64,000 bases of DNA from Blastomyces gilchristii SLH14081 (GCF_000003855.2 NW_003101671.1:684702-748701); one strand, 5' to 3'. Counted from the first letter of the stretch, positions 1-13,439 are shown. Notes: generated from the sequence alone by a model not told the origin. Program-made: numbers and translations.

Positions 1-1338
1 TTCTACAATCAATATAAAAGACTCTATTCTGATTTATTCAGATGGCTCAAAAAATGAGAACTTGAATAGATTAGGCGCAGGCATTGCTTATACTGAAGAT
101 AATATCAATTTTATCTCAGATTTCTGAAATCTAGGCTGTGAATGTGAAGTCTTTGATGCTGAACTATTTGCAATAGTGAAAGCTTTCAAACTCATTGAAA
201 TAAAATCTCATAAAAGAGGAAATTGTTTGAAAGAGATATGAATATTCTCTGATAGTCAAGCTGCTTTAAAAAGACTTAGAAATAGTCAGATTCATAATGA
301 TTAAATGAATCTTGAACTGATCTTAAACTCTGTTTTAAAAATTCAAAAGAGAAGAATATCAAAGCTGATAATTCATCTGCACTGAGTTCCTGCTCATATG
401 AATATTCATGGCAATGAATTGGCTGATTCAGCTGCAAAAAAGAGTGCAGAATTAAGCAGATCTATTCAAAAAATTATGTCCTGGTGTTTTATAAAGAGAA
501 AAATAAAAGAATCTTGTTTAGATAAGTGAAATGAAAGCTGGCAGAAACAAAAGAAGAGTATACATTATTCAAGATTTGAAACAAAACTCAAGTGGAAATC
601 TTGTTCAATTAAATATAAAAAGAAAATATTCTCATCTATAATATAGCTGAAACTAGGACATGGCTATTTCAAATCTTATATACAAAGATTTGATGATAGA
701 TTTAACTCAATAGAATGCTCATTCTGCAATACAAATGAGAATTCTGAGCATATTATAATGTACTGTGCATTATACAATAGTCTCAGAGTCAGATTGAAAG
801 AGAAGTATGATCTAAATCAATTAAATATGAGATTCTTATTCTCAACTGAGACAGGAATTAAATACTTAATAGACTTTCTATCAGAAACTCAAGCAGCTAT
901 AAGAAAATGACTAAATTCAGAATTATCTGAATATGAAGAGAAGGAAATCAACCAGATATAGTCTGTTAAAACAGCTATATACTATCTTTTAATAATTTGT
1001 TTTGTTACAGTCTTTCTTTACTTTATCTTTTTCTTTCAATTCCTTTCTATCTATCTATTTAATGTGTCTATCTTTAAGACTGTGTTCTCTTTTCCTTTGT
1101 CATGATATTGTCAAATGGTTTCAAAGTATCAGAAGATGTTAAAACACTGCAATTTGTAAACAGTTTTTGTATTCTGAGCTGGAATTTTCTGATTTTGCAT
1201 ATCTGAAATTGATGAATGTATAATAGTTAACTTTACAGATATAGGAAAAACCCTGAGAACTAAAAGTTCTCAGGTAGATGTCATAGTCTCTGACTGCATA
1301 CATCTATAATTGAAGAATAATAATAATAATAATAATTG
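1..1338 (+). mobile_element. LINE (Tad-like) 3' end, copy 1, cut by window edge
   Basis: The plus strand holds the C-terminal part of a LINE ORF2. There is a decayed RNase H domain (HLH-stop-VPAH...NIHGNELADSAA near 375-445) and then a Cys-rich tail (CSFC..., 720-780). Most Trp codons read TGA and other stops interrupt the frame. The 3' UTR at 960-1,315 ends in an (AAT)n tail at about 1,316-1,338. Bases 1-1338 match the reverse complement of about 50,868-52,206, so this is a second copy of the LINE found there, but more mutated: for example Lys-Trp-Leu is kept in the other copy and is Lys-stop-Leu here. It abuts the 3' end of the Copia element, which has no 3' LTR inside the window. It is not functional. 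Confidence 0.88.
1253..1273 (+). repeat. conserved hairpin in LINE 3' UTR, copy 1
   Basis: An 8-bp perfect stem (ctgagaac / gttctcag) encloses a 5-base loop, about 45 bases before the (AAT)n tail. The same hairpin is intact in the second LINE copy at 50,934-50,954. This position fits a 3' recognition structure used when LINE RNA is reverse transcribed; that role is inference. Confidence 0.55.
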
Positions 1339-1359
1339 TATTATTATTATCATTCAATT

Positions 1360-4300
1360 ATTTCTTTCTGATCTCTTTCAAATCAATTCTTTTGACAAAA
1401 TCTTCAAATGCAGGCTTTGTCAGTGACTTGATGAGTCTGTCAGCTATGTTCACTGTAGAATCAACATGTTTCATCATGATTTCTTCTTTTTCAATCAAGT
1501 CATGAAGAATATAATATCTAATCTCAATGTGATATGATCTTTATATTAAGAATTTCCTCTTTGCTAGATCAATTGCTCTCTTATTATCAACTTATAGATG
1601 TGAGTATATTTTCACTTTTTCATCATTCATCAACCTAGTATCATATAACATATTATTCAATCAGATTATCTCATAAGCTGTATCACTAGCTGCAATATAT
1701 TCAGCTTCTGTGATTAATTTGATAATAGATGTCTGTCTCTGTAACTGTCATGAGATCAGTGACTCATTAATCAATATAACATAGTCAGTAGTTGATTTGT
1801 ATTAAGGATTCACCTCTGTTCAGTCTGAATCACAGTATATTACAGAACTCAGGTCATCTTCTATCTCCTTCTTATACAATATATCATGGTTTTTTATCTT
1901 CTTGACATAACATAGGACATGCTTCAACACTGCTCAACATGCTTTGTGTGAACACAAGTTAAAACATGAGAGATAGTTGACTGTGAATGCCAGATCTGAC
2001 CAGCTGCTTGAGATCAAATACTGCAATGATCTCAATTCTTGACAATATCTCATAGCTGTAAAGTCATCATTCAATTCCCTTCTCTTATCAGGTGAGAATT
2101 TCAGTTATATACTGACTGTCATCAGAGTGTCAGCTGAATTTATCTTATTCATGCTGAAATCTTCAAGAATCTTCTCAATATAATAGCTCTGTGTAACTGC
2201 TAGATCATCATTTCTCTGATATTTAATCTTCATTTCAAGATATAACTTGATCTCTTCAATATTCTTTGTCTCAAATCTCTTTATACTCTTCTTTAATACT
2301 CAGTCTAATTGCTGTTCTTGAGATTCTGTCATCTGACAATCATTAACATGTAATATCAGATAGATCTTGTGAACAGAGTAATATAGAAATCTGCTGTTAT
2401 AAGATGATATCTTGAATCTCAATGTGATGAGATGTTCTGTTACTAGAAAATATCATATTCTTATAACTTGCTTCATTTTATATAGACTCTGATAAAGTAG
2501 TCTTATCAAGTTCTCTCTGTCATACTTAACATCTGTGAGTAGTTGCATATAGATCATCTCATTCTGTGATAGTATGTCATTTAAAAATGCAGATACATAG
2601 TCAATTCATTTGATCTTTCATTCTTTGACAGTTGATATAGTAAATAAACTGTATGATGTAGGCCCTGATATCACTGCAGCATATGATCTTGTATAATAAA
2701 TACTCTGCTATTACAAGAATCTTCTAATCACTCAGTGAGCTCTAAAACAGATAATCTTTCTCTTATTATTGAATTTTCAATCATATACTTATTTATCTGT
2801 AAGAATATTCATTTCCAGAGCCTTCTCAATAATAATATATATCTTCTTCTATTTAAATATCTTACTCTTCTTTTTCATTGTCTCATATCAATAGTCTCAG
2901 TCTGAGCTTCTTTTAACTTCTGTTAGTGTAGTTGATCAGTCTGTCAGAATACTTAGAACAGAATTATTCTTATTAATAGAGTCTTCAGACTCTTCATTCA
3001 TGACAAGCTGTATCTCATTATCTAGAAGATAGATTGAATCAATTACACTCTCTAAGTTCTCATTAATAATTATCTTTAAAATATCTGACTTTTTCTTCAC
3101 TAGGTGTTATAGTAAGCAGTACTGTCATCTCTCTCTGACATTCAGAATATTTAATTTATTAGATAATTCATTGAATTCTCTCACTGTATTTACAGATGTA
3201 TTTACACCTATGTCAAGAGCTTCATCAAATATGACATCTCATACAATCTCAAGATGATGTGCAACAGAATCTCACACATGATATTAATGTAATTCTTAAT
3301 ATTCAATCAGCTGTTATTTCTTGCTGTCAGTTCTATCTGTGAGCTTATTCAACACTTTCAAATTCTTCTTATAGATCTTACACTCTCATCTCTGTATTCA
3401 ATGAACAGAAGATTGCATCTCAGTTCAAGCTTTAAAAGATGTAAGTGATGTTTCTTTCTTACATTTAAATATCTTTATTGATGTTGAAGATGTGTTAATC
3501 ATCATAATTACAGCTTATATTACTTCATTTCAAAGTTCTCTTTCTAATTCACTATTAAATAGTAGGCTTCATGTCTTTTCTGCAACTATTCAATTCATAT
3601 GTTTCACTGAGTCATTCAATTGTAATATATCAGATATAGTCATTTCATATGCTATTTCTTTGCTCTGACAGTAGATCTTAAGTTCTTGACTTTTGAACTC
3701 TTCTTCATCATCTCAGTGTAGAGTTTCAACTTAATATTATATAGTTATCTTAATATCTGTAATGAAATTTATTAATCTTACAGTAGATTCTCTCTTTCTT
3801 ATCATAAGAATTGCTTATCTATAACAGATTGTATTATCTGTTATACTCAATCAGTAGCTTACACTCTCTTTAGTGAGAGTGTTATTCTCATCAAAAAGTG
3901 TTTTTTCATTCTCTGTCAGATTGATGAAGAATCTCATTACTGACTTAACAGCTCATATTATAGATATGAAGATTGAATGTGTTATTTTTATCTGAACACA
4001 GACTTTACAGAATAATAAAGCTTATTGATTAATAATTCTTATTTCTAGATGTGAATCTGCTACTATTTTTGTAATATCTATGAGATTTAGATATTCTAGC
4101 TTTTAATATCATTGCATTATTGTAAGTTCTATAATCTTTATATTATTTCTTTTAGATAGTATTAATATTGTGTCATCTTTCATCTGTAATATATTCACAG
4201 GTTCAAAATCATCATTAAGTATAGCAAACCAGATCAAGTCTCTGTATATAATCAGTCTTTTCATCTCATAGATATCATTCTCATTTAATCTTACTGTAAA

Positions 4301-5935
4301 TGAGAACATGCACTCAGGAGATATAATTAACATAGTATGATTATTCTCATATATCAACTACTTATAGATATAACTCTGATATACAAGCTTACTTATACTC
4401 ATGAGATTCACTTCTAACTTCAGAATATAGCAGATATTATTTATCAGTATATTCATCTCTTTCACTTAAATCTTCATATCTTCTATAGCTGCAGTAGAGA
4501 TTACTGTTTCATCTGTTATTTTTAACATCACTTTCATCTTCTGAGATTTTGTCATGATAAGATCTCTGTGAGGTGTGACATGAGTGTCTGATTCAGAGTC
4601 TAGAATTCAGATATCTTTTTCTGTCTGATCACTTACATAGGCCTTTTTCTTGATATAATATACTTACTTTATAATATTATGAATAGAAGCAGTATCTGTA
4701 TTCTCTGTATTTATTCTTGTTTCTATTCATATTGAAGTTTGAAGAATATTTCTCAGAGTATTTCTTTTAACAGTCAGTCTGAATATAATCAATCTTTTGA
4801 TAATGATAGTAGGTTCTCACATTATTATCTTTACATTCAGGTTTGAATTCAGTGTTCTTATTCTTGTCATTGTCTTTATTCTTGTCTTTCTTATTCTTAT
4901 CTTATATGTTATTGATAGAATTTCTAGATATATCAGTATTTACTTCATTTACAGCAGAGAGCTGTAAAAGAATATCATAGTACAGACTTATAAAATCTTT
5001 CTCTAAGAGTTAAGTATTATCTTTGTCAATTTGATTCATTTAATTTCTTATAAATAAGACTCAATCTCTGTTAACTTCTGTAAGCAGTCTGTTGAAAAAC
5101 ATAATATCTGAGATCTCATATTTTAGACAGATATAATCAGTTCTTATAATAATTAGATATTCAATGAAAGTATAATCTGAGTCTTTTAACTTAGTAGTCA
5201 TACTAATCAGTTTCTTAAACAGACAGATTCTGCAGATAGCAGATCTCTCAGAAAAGTTATTCTCTATAATAGTTTATTAAGTATAAGTAGACAACTTAAA
5301 TTTCTTAAGTATAGTGAAATGAGTCTTAATCTACAAGATAATTACAGACTATATATAATTATATAATCAAAAATTGTATTCTTTTCAGAAATATTACATG
5401 TTCATGATAACATTCTTATCAAGATTATTATCTTTAAGAATATTATCAGTTTCAGACTATTCTATAGTTAAAAGAATTTCCTCTCTTTATATTGAGTAGT
5501 TAATGAATTCAGTGAGAACTATTAATCTTTTGATAAGTCTTACTTAACTTCTGAATTCTTTAAGAACTTTTATTATAATAGATGTCTTCTCTTTCTATTG
5601 AAGATATTCTATCAGATTCACTCTTATCTTATTACTTATAAAAATCTCATCTCTACTGATCTTTATATACTCAATCTCATGCTGAAGTCTTATAATTTCA
5701 AGCCTTATATAAGTCTTCTCACTCACTGAGTTATTATTATTTCAGTCACTTAAATCTTCTGTATTATCTGATATCTCACTGATATTTTCAACTGAGTCTT
5801 TATATATATTAAACTTATCAGACTGTTTCTCTGCAATAATTTCATTCAGCTTAAATACTTCAGAAGCTGTCTTTCAATTCATTATTAATATTAATAATAA
5901 TCTATGATCTTGTGTTTACTACTCTGACATTTTCT
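1360..5935 (-). pseudogene. Copia-type gag-pol, RIP-decayed
   Basis: Read on the minus strand from about 5,930 this is a gag-pol of Ty1/copia order. It has a gag start (MSE near 5,930), a decayed CCHC knuckle near 4,740-4,840 in which Cys codons have become Tyr, pre-integrase and integrase remains (the longest open piece is 4,109-4,357, 82 aa), reverse transcriptase at about 1,900-2,900, and RNase H at about 1,360-1,800 ending with the family's typical 'TKPAFEDFVKRIDLK' C-terminus. Stops (TGA for Trp, TAA/TAG for Gln) interrupt it throughout, so no protein can be made. Frame placement inside the integrase part is approximate. Confidence 0.82.
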
Positions 5936-6114
5936 CATTTTTTTATCTTGAAAATATGTATTCTTTTGTTAAGTCAGATGTCTCTCTGAATCTTAGATTA
6001 ATCATGAGTTCAATTACTTAATAAGTCATCTAGATGTGCTTGTAATGATGTGTGAAGATGTCAATTGCATGTTATTTTGCAGCTTTTCATTGTGTAGAGG
6101 GCTTCATAACCTCT

Positions 6115-6220
6115 TGAAGAATAATGTTGTTGTGTTGTATTGTAATCTAACTACGCGAGTTACACTAAATGAATAGGTTGGGGTGGCACGTGACTAGGGT
6201 AGGTGTAGTAATCACCAACA
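6115..6220 (-). repeat. 5' LTR of the Copia element
   Basis: On the minus strand it starts TGTTGGTGATTACTACACC at 6,220 and runs to about 6,115 (TTCTTCA), roughly 106 bp. Just downstream, at 6,099-6,112, lies GGTTATGAAGCCCT, which resembles the half-initiator-Met-tRNA primer site of copia elements (GGTTATGGGCCCAG) with two G-to-A changes. The LTR keeps CpG sites (actcgcgtag, cacgtg) although the element behind it is heavily mutated. The start of the same LTR recurs at 27,564 on the plus strand. The 3' boundary is less certain than the start. Confidence 0.68.
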
Positions 6221-6221
6221 G

Positions 6222-6513
6222 AAATATAGTGCACGTGACCACTTTCTGTAAACGGATTAGCCTTAAAAGCTTGGACCACCGCTTAATTTGTTATATAATC
6301 AACCGGAATCTCGGTGCCAAGTTATTCCGGGAGAGTGTCATCGGGGAAAAAAATAACTTTTGAGATATTGAGGCCGGCGGAACGACATATTGCTCTGCCA
6401 AACATGAGCGCTCCCGATTTATGATCTAATTTCCTTGTCTAAGTTCTTCTAGGAACATATCTCACTTCCTTTCGGAGCTTGCCTAATTCCCAAAGGCTGC
6501 TTGAAAGAGGGTA
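6222..6513 (+). promoter_or_regulatory. upstream region of the Pol III subunit gene
   Basis: These 292 bases separate the Copia LTR from the RPC2 start codon. No convincing TATA box is visible. Composition is normal, with intact CpG sites, so mutation of the neighbouring repeat did not spread visibly into this promoter. A 64-codon open frame at 6,169-6,363 starts inside the LTR and has no recognisable content. Confidence 0.4.
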
Positions 6514-9500
6514 ATGCCTCCCCGAAGAAAGGCAGCTCCGCCAGACGACCCCTCCAAGGTACGTGAAAAGGCATATTTTTGGTTTTCAGTCCACACGCAG
6601 CTCTGTTATAACTCATCTTCAACCCTACAGCCATATAAGCCTGACAAATTCATGTATATAGGAAGTGGACTCTCTACCCCTCCCAGTTATGCCCGGAAGT
6701 CCTATGAAACGGAAGCGTGCGGCGCAAACAGCTCCGGCCATAAAGACCCCTTCCGCCCTTGGTCCCGCTCCCGCGACCATCGCCGCCCATGCCCAAGCGG
6801 AATTGCATACGCATGGGCATTCACATCATAAAAAGGGGAAGAGAGGAGGTGACGTATGTTATCTTATTTTCATGTTCTTTTTGTTTTCCTGGTGGGTGGA
6901 AGCTAGTATATTGCATGTAGATTGGCTAACGCTGAAATGTAGGATTTCGACGCGCTCCTCAAACCATTTTACTACAGCAAATCCCTCACAGACCCAATTA
7001 ACACTGCCGAAGATAAATGGAATTTACTGCCCGCTTTCCTCAAAGTGAAGGGCTTAGTCAAACAGCATATCGATTCCTATAATTACTTCGTCGAGGTTCA
7101 ATTGAAGAAGATCGTGCAGGCAAGCGCGGAGATTCGTAGCGATGTTGACCCGAATTTTTATATCAGGTACTTATTCTTTCTTATTTATTCTCAATTTTTC
7201 TGCGATGTATTACGTTTTGAGAAACGCCTCCTAAACAATTTGGCCTGCTTGATTTAGGTTCCACGATATCTACCTGGGCAATCCCCGGCGGGCAGATGAA
7301 GAACAAGACTCCAAATTCGATGTAGCATCTACTATCACACCAAACGAATGCCGGCTGCGTGATATGACCTATGCGGCCCCGATCCTGGTCGATTTTGAAT
7401 ATGTCCGTGGTAGACAACGAGTCAAGCGGAACGGGACCGCGATTGGTCGCATGCCTGTTATGCTGCGGAGCTCCAAGTGTGTGTTGTCGAATAAATCAGA
7501 GGCGGAGATGCAGCTGTTGCATGAGTGCCCGCTTGATCCTGGTGGGTATTTCATCGTTAATGGGACGGAGAAGGTTATTTTGGTACAAGAGCAGTTGAGT
7601 AAGAATCGGGTTATTGTGGAGACGGATTTGAAAAAGGAGATTGTTCAGGCTTCGGTTACTAGGTGTGTACTATTCTTTGGATATATTAATCATTTTATAA
7701 TATCCTAATTGTATACGGGACTTATTTCGCTAACGGTCGTGTGACAGTTCCTCGAACGAACGAAAGTCGAAGAGTTATATCATCATGAAAAAGGACCGGA
7801 TATACATGAGACATAACGTTCTTAATGAAGATGTTCCAATCGTCATCCTTCTCAAGGCCATGGGAATCCAGTCCGACAAGGAAATGTTGCTTCTTGTTGC
7901 CGGCATAGATAGCACCTACCAAGAAGACTTTTCCATTAACTTCGAGGAGGCCGTGAAACTCGGGATATACACTCAACATCAGGCGCTGGAATATATCGGT
8001 AGCAGAATCAAAATCAACCGGAAACCGAACAGCTTTGGCATTACCCGACGAAACCATGTGCAGGAAGCCATCGAAGCAATTTCCTCTGTTATCATCTCTC
8101 ATGTCGTCGTGGAAAACTTGAACTTCCGGCCCAAGGCGCTGTACGTTGCACATATGGCTCGGCGTGTTTTGATGGCGAAGCATGACCCCAGTCTAGTAGA
8201 TGATCGGGATTATGTGGGGAACAAGCGACTGGAACTCGCTGGCCAGCTCCTGGCATTGCTATTTGAGGATCTGTTTAAGAAGTTTCAATTTGACATTAAA
8301 ATGAATATTGATAAGGTGCTGAAGAAGCCTGTACGGACGGAACAATTCGATGCATATGGGGTCGTCGCCATTCATGGAAATCACATCACCCAGGGTATGA
8401 ACCGGGCCATCTCAACCGGTAATTGGAGCCTGAAGCGTTTCCGCATGGAGCGGGCGGGTGTTACTCATGTATTGAGCCGATTGAGCTACATCGCCGCTCT
8501 GGGCATGATGACCCGTATTTCAAGTCAGTTTGAGAAGACCCGCAAAGTCTCGGGACCTCGAGCCCTGCAACCATCCCAGTTTGGCATGCTTTGTCCGTCC
8601 GATACTCCGGAAGGTGAGGCTTGTGGTCTTGTAAAAAACCTGGCGCTCATGACGCATATCACTACCAACGACGAGGAGGAGCCTGTGAGAAAACTCATAT
8701 TCGCCCTTGGCGCGGAAGACGTGCAGACTGTCGGCGGCCGCGAGTTGCATGGCCAGGGTGCTTACATTATCTTCTTAAACGGATCTCCTATCGCCCTAAC
8801 GCGGCGGCCGAAGTTTTTCTTAAATTCCTTCCGTCGGCTGCGGCGGACGGGGAGGGTTTCAGAATTCATCAGTGTCTTCATCAATCATCATCAGAACGCC
8901 GTGCACATTGCTACGGACGATGGGCGTATATGTCGCCCACTGATCGTTGTTGAAGACGGGAAATCCAAAGTAACCAAGAGCCATCTCTGGGCGCTCAGGA
9001 GCGGGTCAATGGAATTTGACGACTTCTTGGCTCATGGCCTAGTAGAGTATCTGGATTGCAATGAGGAAAACGACTCTTATATCGCCGTATATGAGGAGGA
9101 CATTACTGATAGCACGACGCATTTGGAAATCGAACCGTTTACCATTCTCGGCGCTGTGGCCGGCCTCATCCCTTATCCACATCATAACCAATCTCCCCGA
9201 AACACATACCAATGCGCTATGGGTAAACAAGCCATAGGCGCTATTGCCAATAACCAATTCCTTCGCATCGACTCCCTCCTCTACACCATGGTCTACCCGC
9301 AAAAGCCCATGGTGAAAACCCGAACGATCGAGCTGATCAAATACGACAAGCTCCCCGCCGGCCAAAGCGCAACCGTTGCTGTCATGAGTTATTCCGGCTA
9401 CGATATTGAGGACGCTCTCGTCCTAAATAAGAGCTCCGTAGACCGCGGCTTCGGCCGCTGTCAGGTCTTCCGCAAATACTCCACAAACCTCAAAAGCTAC

Positions 9501-10568
9501 TCCAACGGCACAAAGGATAAACTTAAAGGCCCTGACCGCGAAAACGGCCTGCCAATCCGCAAGCACGCCCTCCTCGACAGCGACGGCCTTGCCGCCGTCG
9601 GCGAAAAGGTAAACCAGGGTGAAGTGTATATCAACAAAGTCACACCGGAAAACGCGCTATCGTCTGGCATCACAGGTTCAGACGCCGGCAGGCCCATCGC
9701 CTACATCCCTTCCCCACAAACGTACAAACTCCCCGACCCCAGCTATATCGACAAGGTCATGATCTCCGCCACCGAGGCCGAAAATCAGCTCATCAAAGTC
9801 CAGACGCGCCAAACCCGTGTGCCGGAAGTCGGTGACAAATTCTCCTCCCGCCACGGCCAAAAGGGCGTCGTCGGCATCATCGCCGAATACGCAGATATGC
9901 CCTTCAGCGACCTCGGAATCGTCCCGGACATTATCATGAACCCGCACGGTTTTCCGTCACGTATGACAGTGGGCAAAATGCTCGAGCTCATCGCGGGCAA
10001 AGCGGGCATTCTCTCCGGCCAGTTCGGCTATGGGACTGCCTTCGGCGGCAGTCCCGTGGAGGAAATGTCCGCTATCCTTGTCGACCATGGCTTCTCGTAT
10101 GGTGGCAAGGATTACCTCACCTCCGGCATCACGGGCGAACCGCTCCCGGCGTATGTCTTCATGGGACCCATCTACTACCAGAAGCTGAAGCATATGGTAC
10201 AAGATAAGATGCATTCGCGGGCGCGTGGGCCGCGGGCAATCTTAACGCGACAGCCGACGGAGGGAAGGTCGCGGGATGGTGGCCTGCGGCTGGGCGAGAT
10301 GGAGCGTGATTGTCTGATTGCATATGGAACTAGCCAGTTACTGTTGGAGCGGTTGATGATTTCGTCTGATCGGCATGAGGTAGATGTCTGTGAGAGTTGT
10401 GGGTTTATGGGGTATTTGGGGTGGTGTCAGCGGTGTAAGACGTCGCGCGGGGTTGTGAAGATGGTTATCCCATACGCGGCGAAGTTGTTGGTGCAAGAGC
10501 TTTTTAGCATGAATGTCGTTGCGCGGTTGAAGCTTGCGGACGAGTTTCCGGAGGAGAGGGGAATGTAG
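6514..10568 (+). CDS. RPC2: DNA-directed RNA polymerase III second-largest subunit (RPC2/RET1)
   Basis: Catalytic subunit of nuclear RNA polymerase III, which makes tRNA, 5S rRNA and other small RNAs. Exons 6514-6558, 6662-6853, 6943-7166, 7258-7662 and 7748-10568 join in phase to 1,228 residues (yeast RPC2: 1,149). From residue 80 the chain follows the family start ([10 protein letters not shown]..., [20 protein letters not shown]). Later come the core motifs [15 protein letters not shown] and [18 protein letters not shown] and a C-terminal zinc ribbon near residue 1170 (CESCGF...CQRC) that caps the clamp. The Pol III-like N-terminus separates it from RPB2 and RPA2. Residues 16-79 form a low-complexity basic, His-rich extension ([12 protein letters not shown]). 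Start at 6514 was chosen because exon 1 ends in a clear donor (gtacgt) in phase. Introns are 85-103 bases. No damage is seen. Confidence 0.96.
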
Positions 10569-11189
10569 GTGTAGAATAATTGTATGTGCATGGGTTTTAT
10601 GTTTTATGGTTAGATTAAGATGTAACACGATATGTATATAATCCAAGGCGTAGTCTGGCGGCTTAGATTTTGCGTTCCCTCCTCCTAGGAGGCAGTAGGA
10701 AATTTCCATCTTGTTCCCAGATCTGACTTCTTCATGTGCGTTGGAGTCCTCTGTATTCCTCCAGGGTCAGCAGAAACACAACCAGTGCAATGATTTTTCA
10801 CAGCATATTTACAAAAAACTAACACGCCTGGCCCACACTCTCCCCTCCAAACCAACCCATTGCAAACTTGGTTTTGTATGCATGCTGATGAAGATGACCA
10901 TAATGACCACCCAAAGACACAGAATAAGAATATTTCAAAGAATCCTGGACTCGTAAACCCCAATATCCCCGTTTTTATTAGTTCCATCCCTAATCCCTTT
11001 GAATTCGCCACAAAACACCTTCCAAATATAAAATTGCAAAAAGTCAAAATCGTACATATATCGAATGCTTTCCCCAGTTGACCTCCACTAAAACGATTGA
11101 GAAAAGAACGAGGAAAATAAATTCCATCATCTCGCTAGGCGTATTCATGCCTTTTTTTTTGTCAAGCCAAGTTCGTATCAAAATCGTTT
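10569..11189. other. convergent intergenic region (3' ends)
   Basis: This stretch lies between the stops of RPC2 (+) and the WD40 gene (-). Composition is moderately AT-rich. I see no gene; short open frames here lack recognisable motifs. It probably holds both 3' UTRs. Confidence 0.5.
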
Positions 11190-13439
11190 TCACATCCGCC
11201 ACTCCTCAACTATAGGTCCTGCGCTAACTAGCAAACTCGGCTTCCCCGTATTTCCTGCGCCATTTGCCGTTGGCACCTCCGTTAGATTCTCGAAACGTAG
11301 ACAGGTAATCTTGTCTGGATATCGATAGTGGGTAATAGGTACGTCTCTACGATTGGGATTGGAAACTTCGGCAGCCCTGCGCTGGCGTGCTTGTGGTTGG
11401 ATGTGGGCGGATGGGAAGGAAGAGGGAAGAGAGGGGATGAGGGGTGGAGGCATGATAAGTTTACCAGTGTTGAGGGAGAAGAGCTGGATCTTGTTGGAAG
11501 GGGAGCCTGGGATGGAGTTAGTTTGAGGGTGGGTTTATTTTATTTTTTCTCAGAGGTAGGGTGGAAAGAGGGAGGTGTAGCAACTCACTACAGGCGAGAA
11601 GACCAGTTTCGGGACTGATGTCTAGCTCATCGTGCGATAAATGGTCGTTTTCATAGCCGTGGAACGTGAGGTAGGGTTCTGTCGAGATGTGACTGGGTTT
11701 GTTGGGTTGGGGACGTGTTGTAATGCCGCTGGGGCCATAGCGGAGATCGTACATATGTAGCTATCAAGGTGAATTTTAGCGATGACGATTAGGGACAATA
11801 GAGGGAAATCCCGATAATTGTAGCATACATTCTTCTTCGCCCCTGCCACCACAATCCGCCATTCATCTACCTTCCGAATTTTATATACACCGTGTGGATG
11901 TTGGAGTCTCGTCGCGGTATCCTGGCTACGTAAATCATAGAATTGCACCAGGGAGTTGGTCATCCCGGCCATTACCACTCGAGGGGTCAGCCACTCAACA
12001 GCCATGATATCAGCAGTATTCGGCATCCTGACGGTTTGCGTGTTCCAGTGTGAATCAATCCCGGTGATAAATAACAGATTACTTGATTTTCCAACTACAA
12101 ATATGCTCTCTGTTGCACTTGGGCACGGGGCGGAACACCATACCATAGTACCGGGGTAGCAAAACGTGGTTGTGGTATCTTAGATGGACATATTGTTAGT
12201 GTAACTCAAGGAACGAAGCAGCAATTCAATTTCCAAAGAACGAGTGAGAGAATTCTTACCAACGACGTATTGAGTCGCGGACCGGCCATCCAACGGGTTT
12301 GTGAGTCTAGAAGTTGAAATATGAACGCTTTCACCGCTTGGATTGCTTGACGAAACACTGTATATATCGTCTTAGCATCTCGTCCACTTGAAAATATACC
12401 GATAGATAGACACTCACAGAAGCCAGCCGGTTGGACCAATTGAGAGCGAAGTGACCTGCCGAACTCCTTAGAAAAGGTTGAAGCTCCTTTTGCGGTCACA
12501 CTTACCCAGTCATATCCCACCATTGCACAGTTACACTGCCTCTGATGCAATCTGTACTGCCAGGGCCGACTTTGTTTCTTAGGAAGATAAGACCTAATAA
12601 CATCTTCGTCAGCAGGGCCCGATACTCACATAAAAAGTCGATGGATTGGATTGGCAGACTATACAGAAGGTTGTAATTCGATGCCGTATTGATCGCTAGA
12701 TTAAAAACACATCAATATCAGTAAGAATAGCGACCGTTGAAAACTCGGATACACACCAACTAAGAGGTTTCCACTCCAAGGGTCCCTGGCGAACCTCGAC
12801 ACGGGAAATCTAGCATCATAGCTAGTTACATCGACCAATCGATTCCTAGAAAGCAGCCTTGCACATGCGACGGCTCGGTGTTCGGAAACAAAGCTCCTCG
12901 AGGAGGGTAGCGTGCCATACTCCCGCTGCAGCAATTTGCCACCGAGAGGACACTGTAACAGGTTTGACCTCTTGATAGTCTCCGTCGATATGCGCTGAGA
13001 GTGCTCTTCTATCCTCTTTCGCTTCTGCAGTTTACTATTAGCATGGTGGAGTGTATTAACCACACATGAAGTGCTACAGGACACTAACCAAAGATGTCTC
13101 CTTTCTTTTTTTAATGTCATCCCTTGTGTACTTCGATCCGGATGGTGCAGCGTGATTTGCCTGGACTTTGAAATACTTCTTCTTCTCAGCGTCTGGGGCA
13201 TAGGTCGTGGTTAGTTCAGAACACAAAATTGAAATATCCTTTAGTGATACGGAAATATAGAAAGATAAGTGTATTGAATATTCCCATGACAATCATGTCA
13301 TCTGTTCCCATCAATGAGACCTCGACAATGGAGAATATAGGCCCCGAAAACGGGCACAAACCCGAGACAGTATACAATGTAGGATGCACTCATACGTACC
13401 ATAGTAGTACCCTGGAATCTCCCGCGGGGCCGAATCCAT
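11190..13439 (-). CDS. WD40-repeat protein, DCAF4 (WDR21)-like
   Basis: Likely substrate receptor of the CUL4-DDB1 ubiquitin ligase; function inferred from family. Exons in reading order: 13439-13400, 13192-13089, 13024-12757, 12695-12630, 12593-12506, 12357-12260, 12178-11829, 11760-11589 and 11506-11190. All joins are in phase and give 500 residues ending in TGA. Residues 8-24 (IPGYYYDAEKKKYFKVQ) match the N-terminal motif of DCAF4-like proteins. Beta-propeller blades follow, with WDxR-type turns (LVQFYDLRS; LHMYDLRYG). The region 12,358-12,505 holds a further exon-like segment (12,418-12,466) with its own splice sites; including it breaks the frame, so it was left out. The start Met at 13439 is followed after 40 bases by a good donor (gtacgtatg). 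Another WD40 family cannot be fully excluded. Confidence 0.75.
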
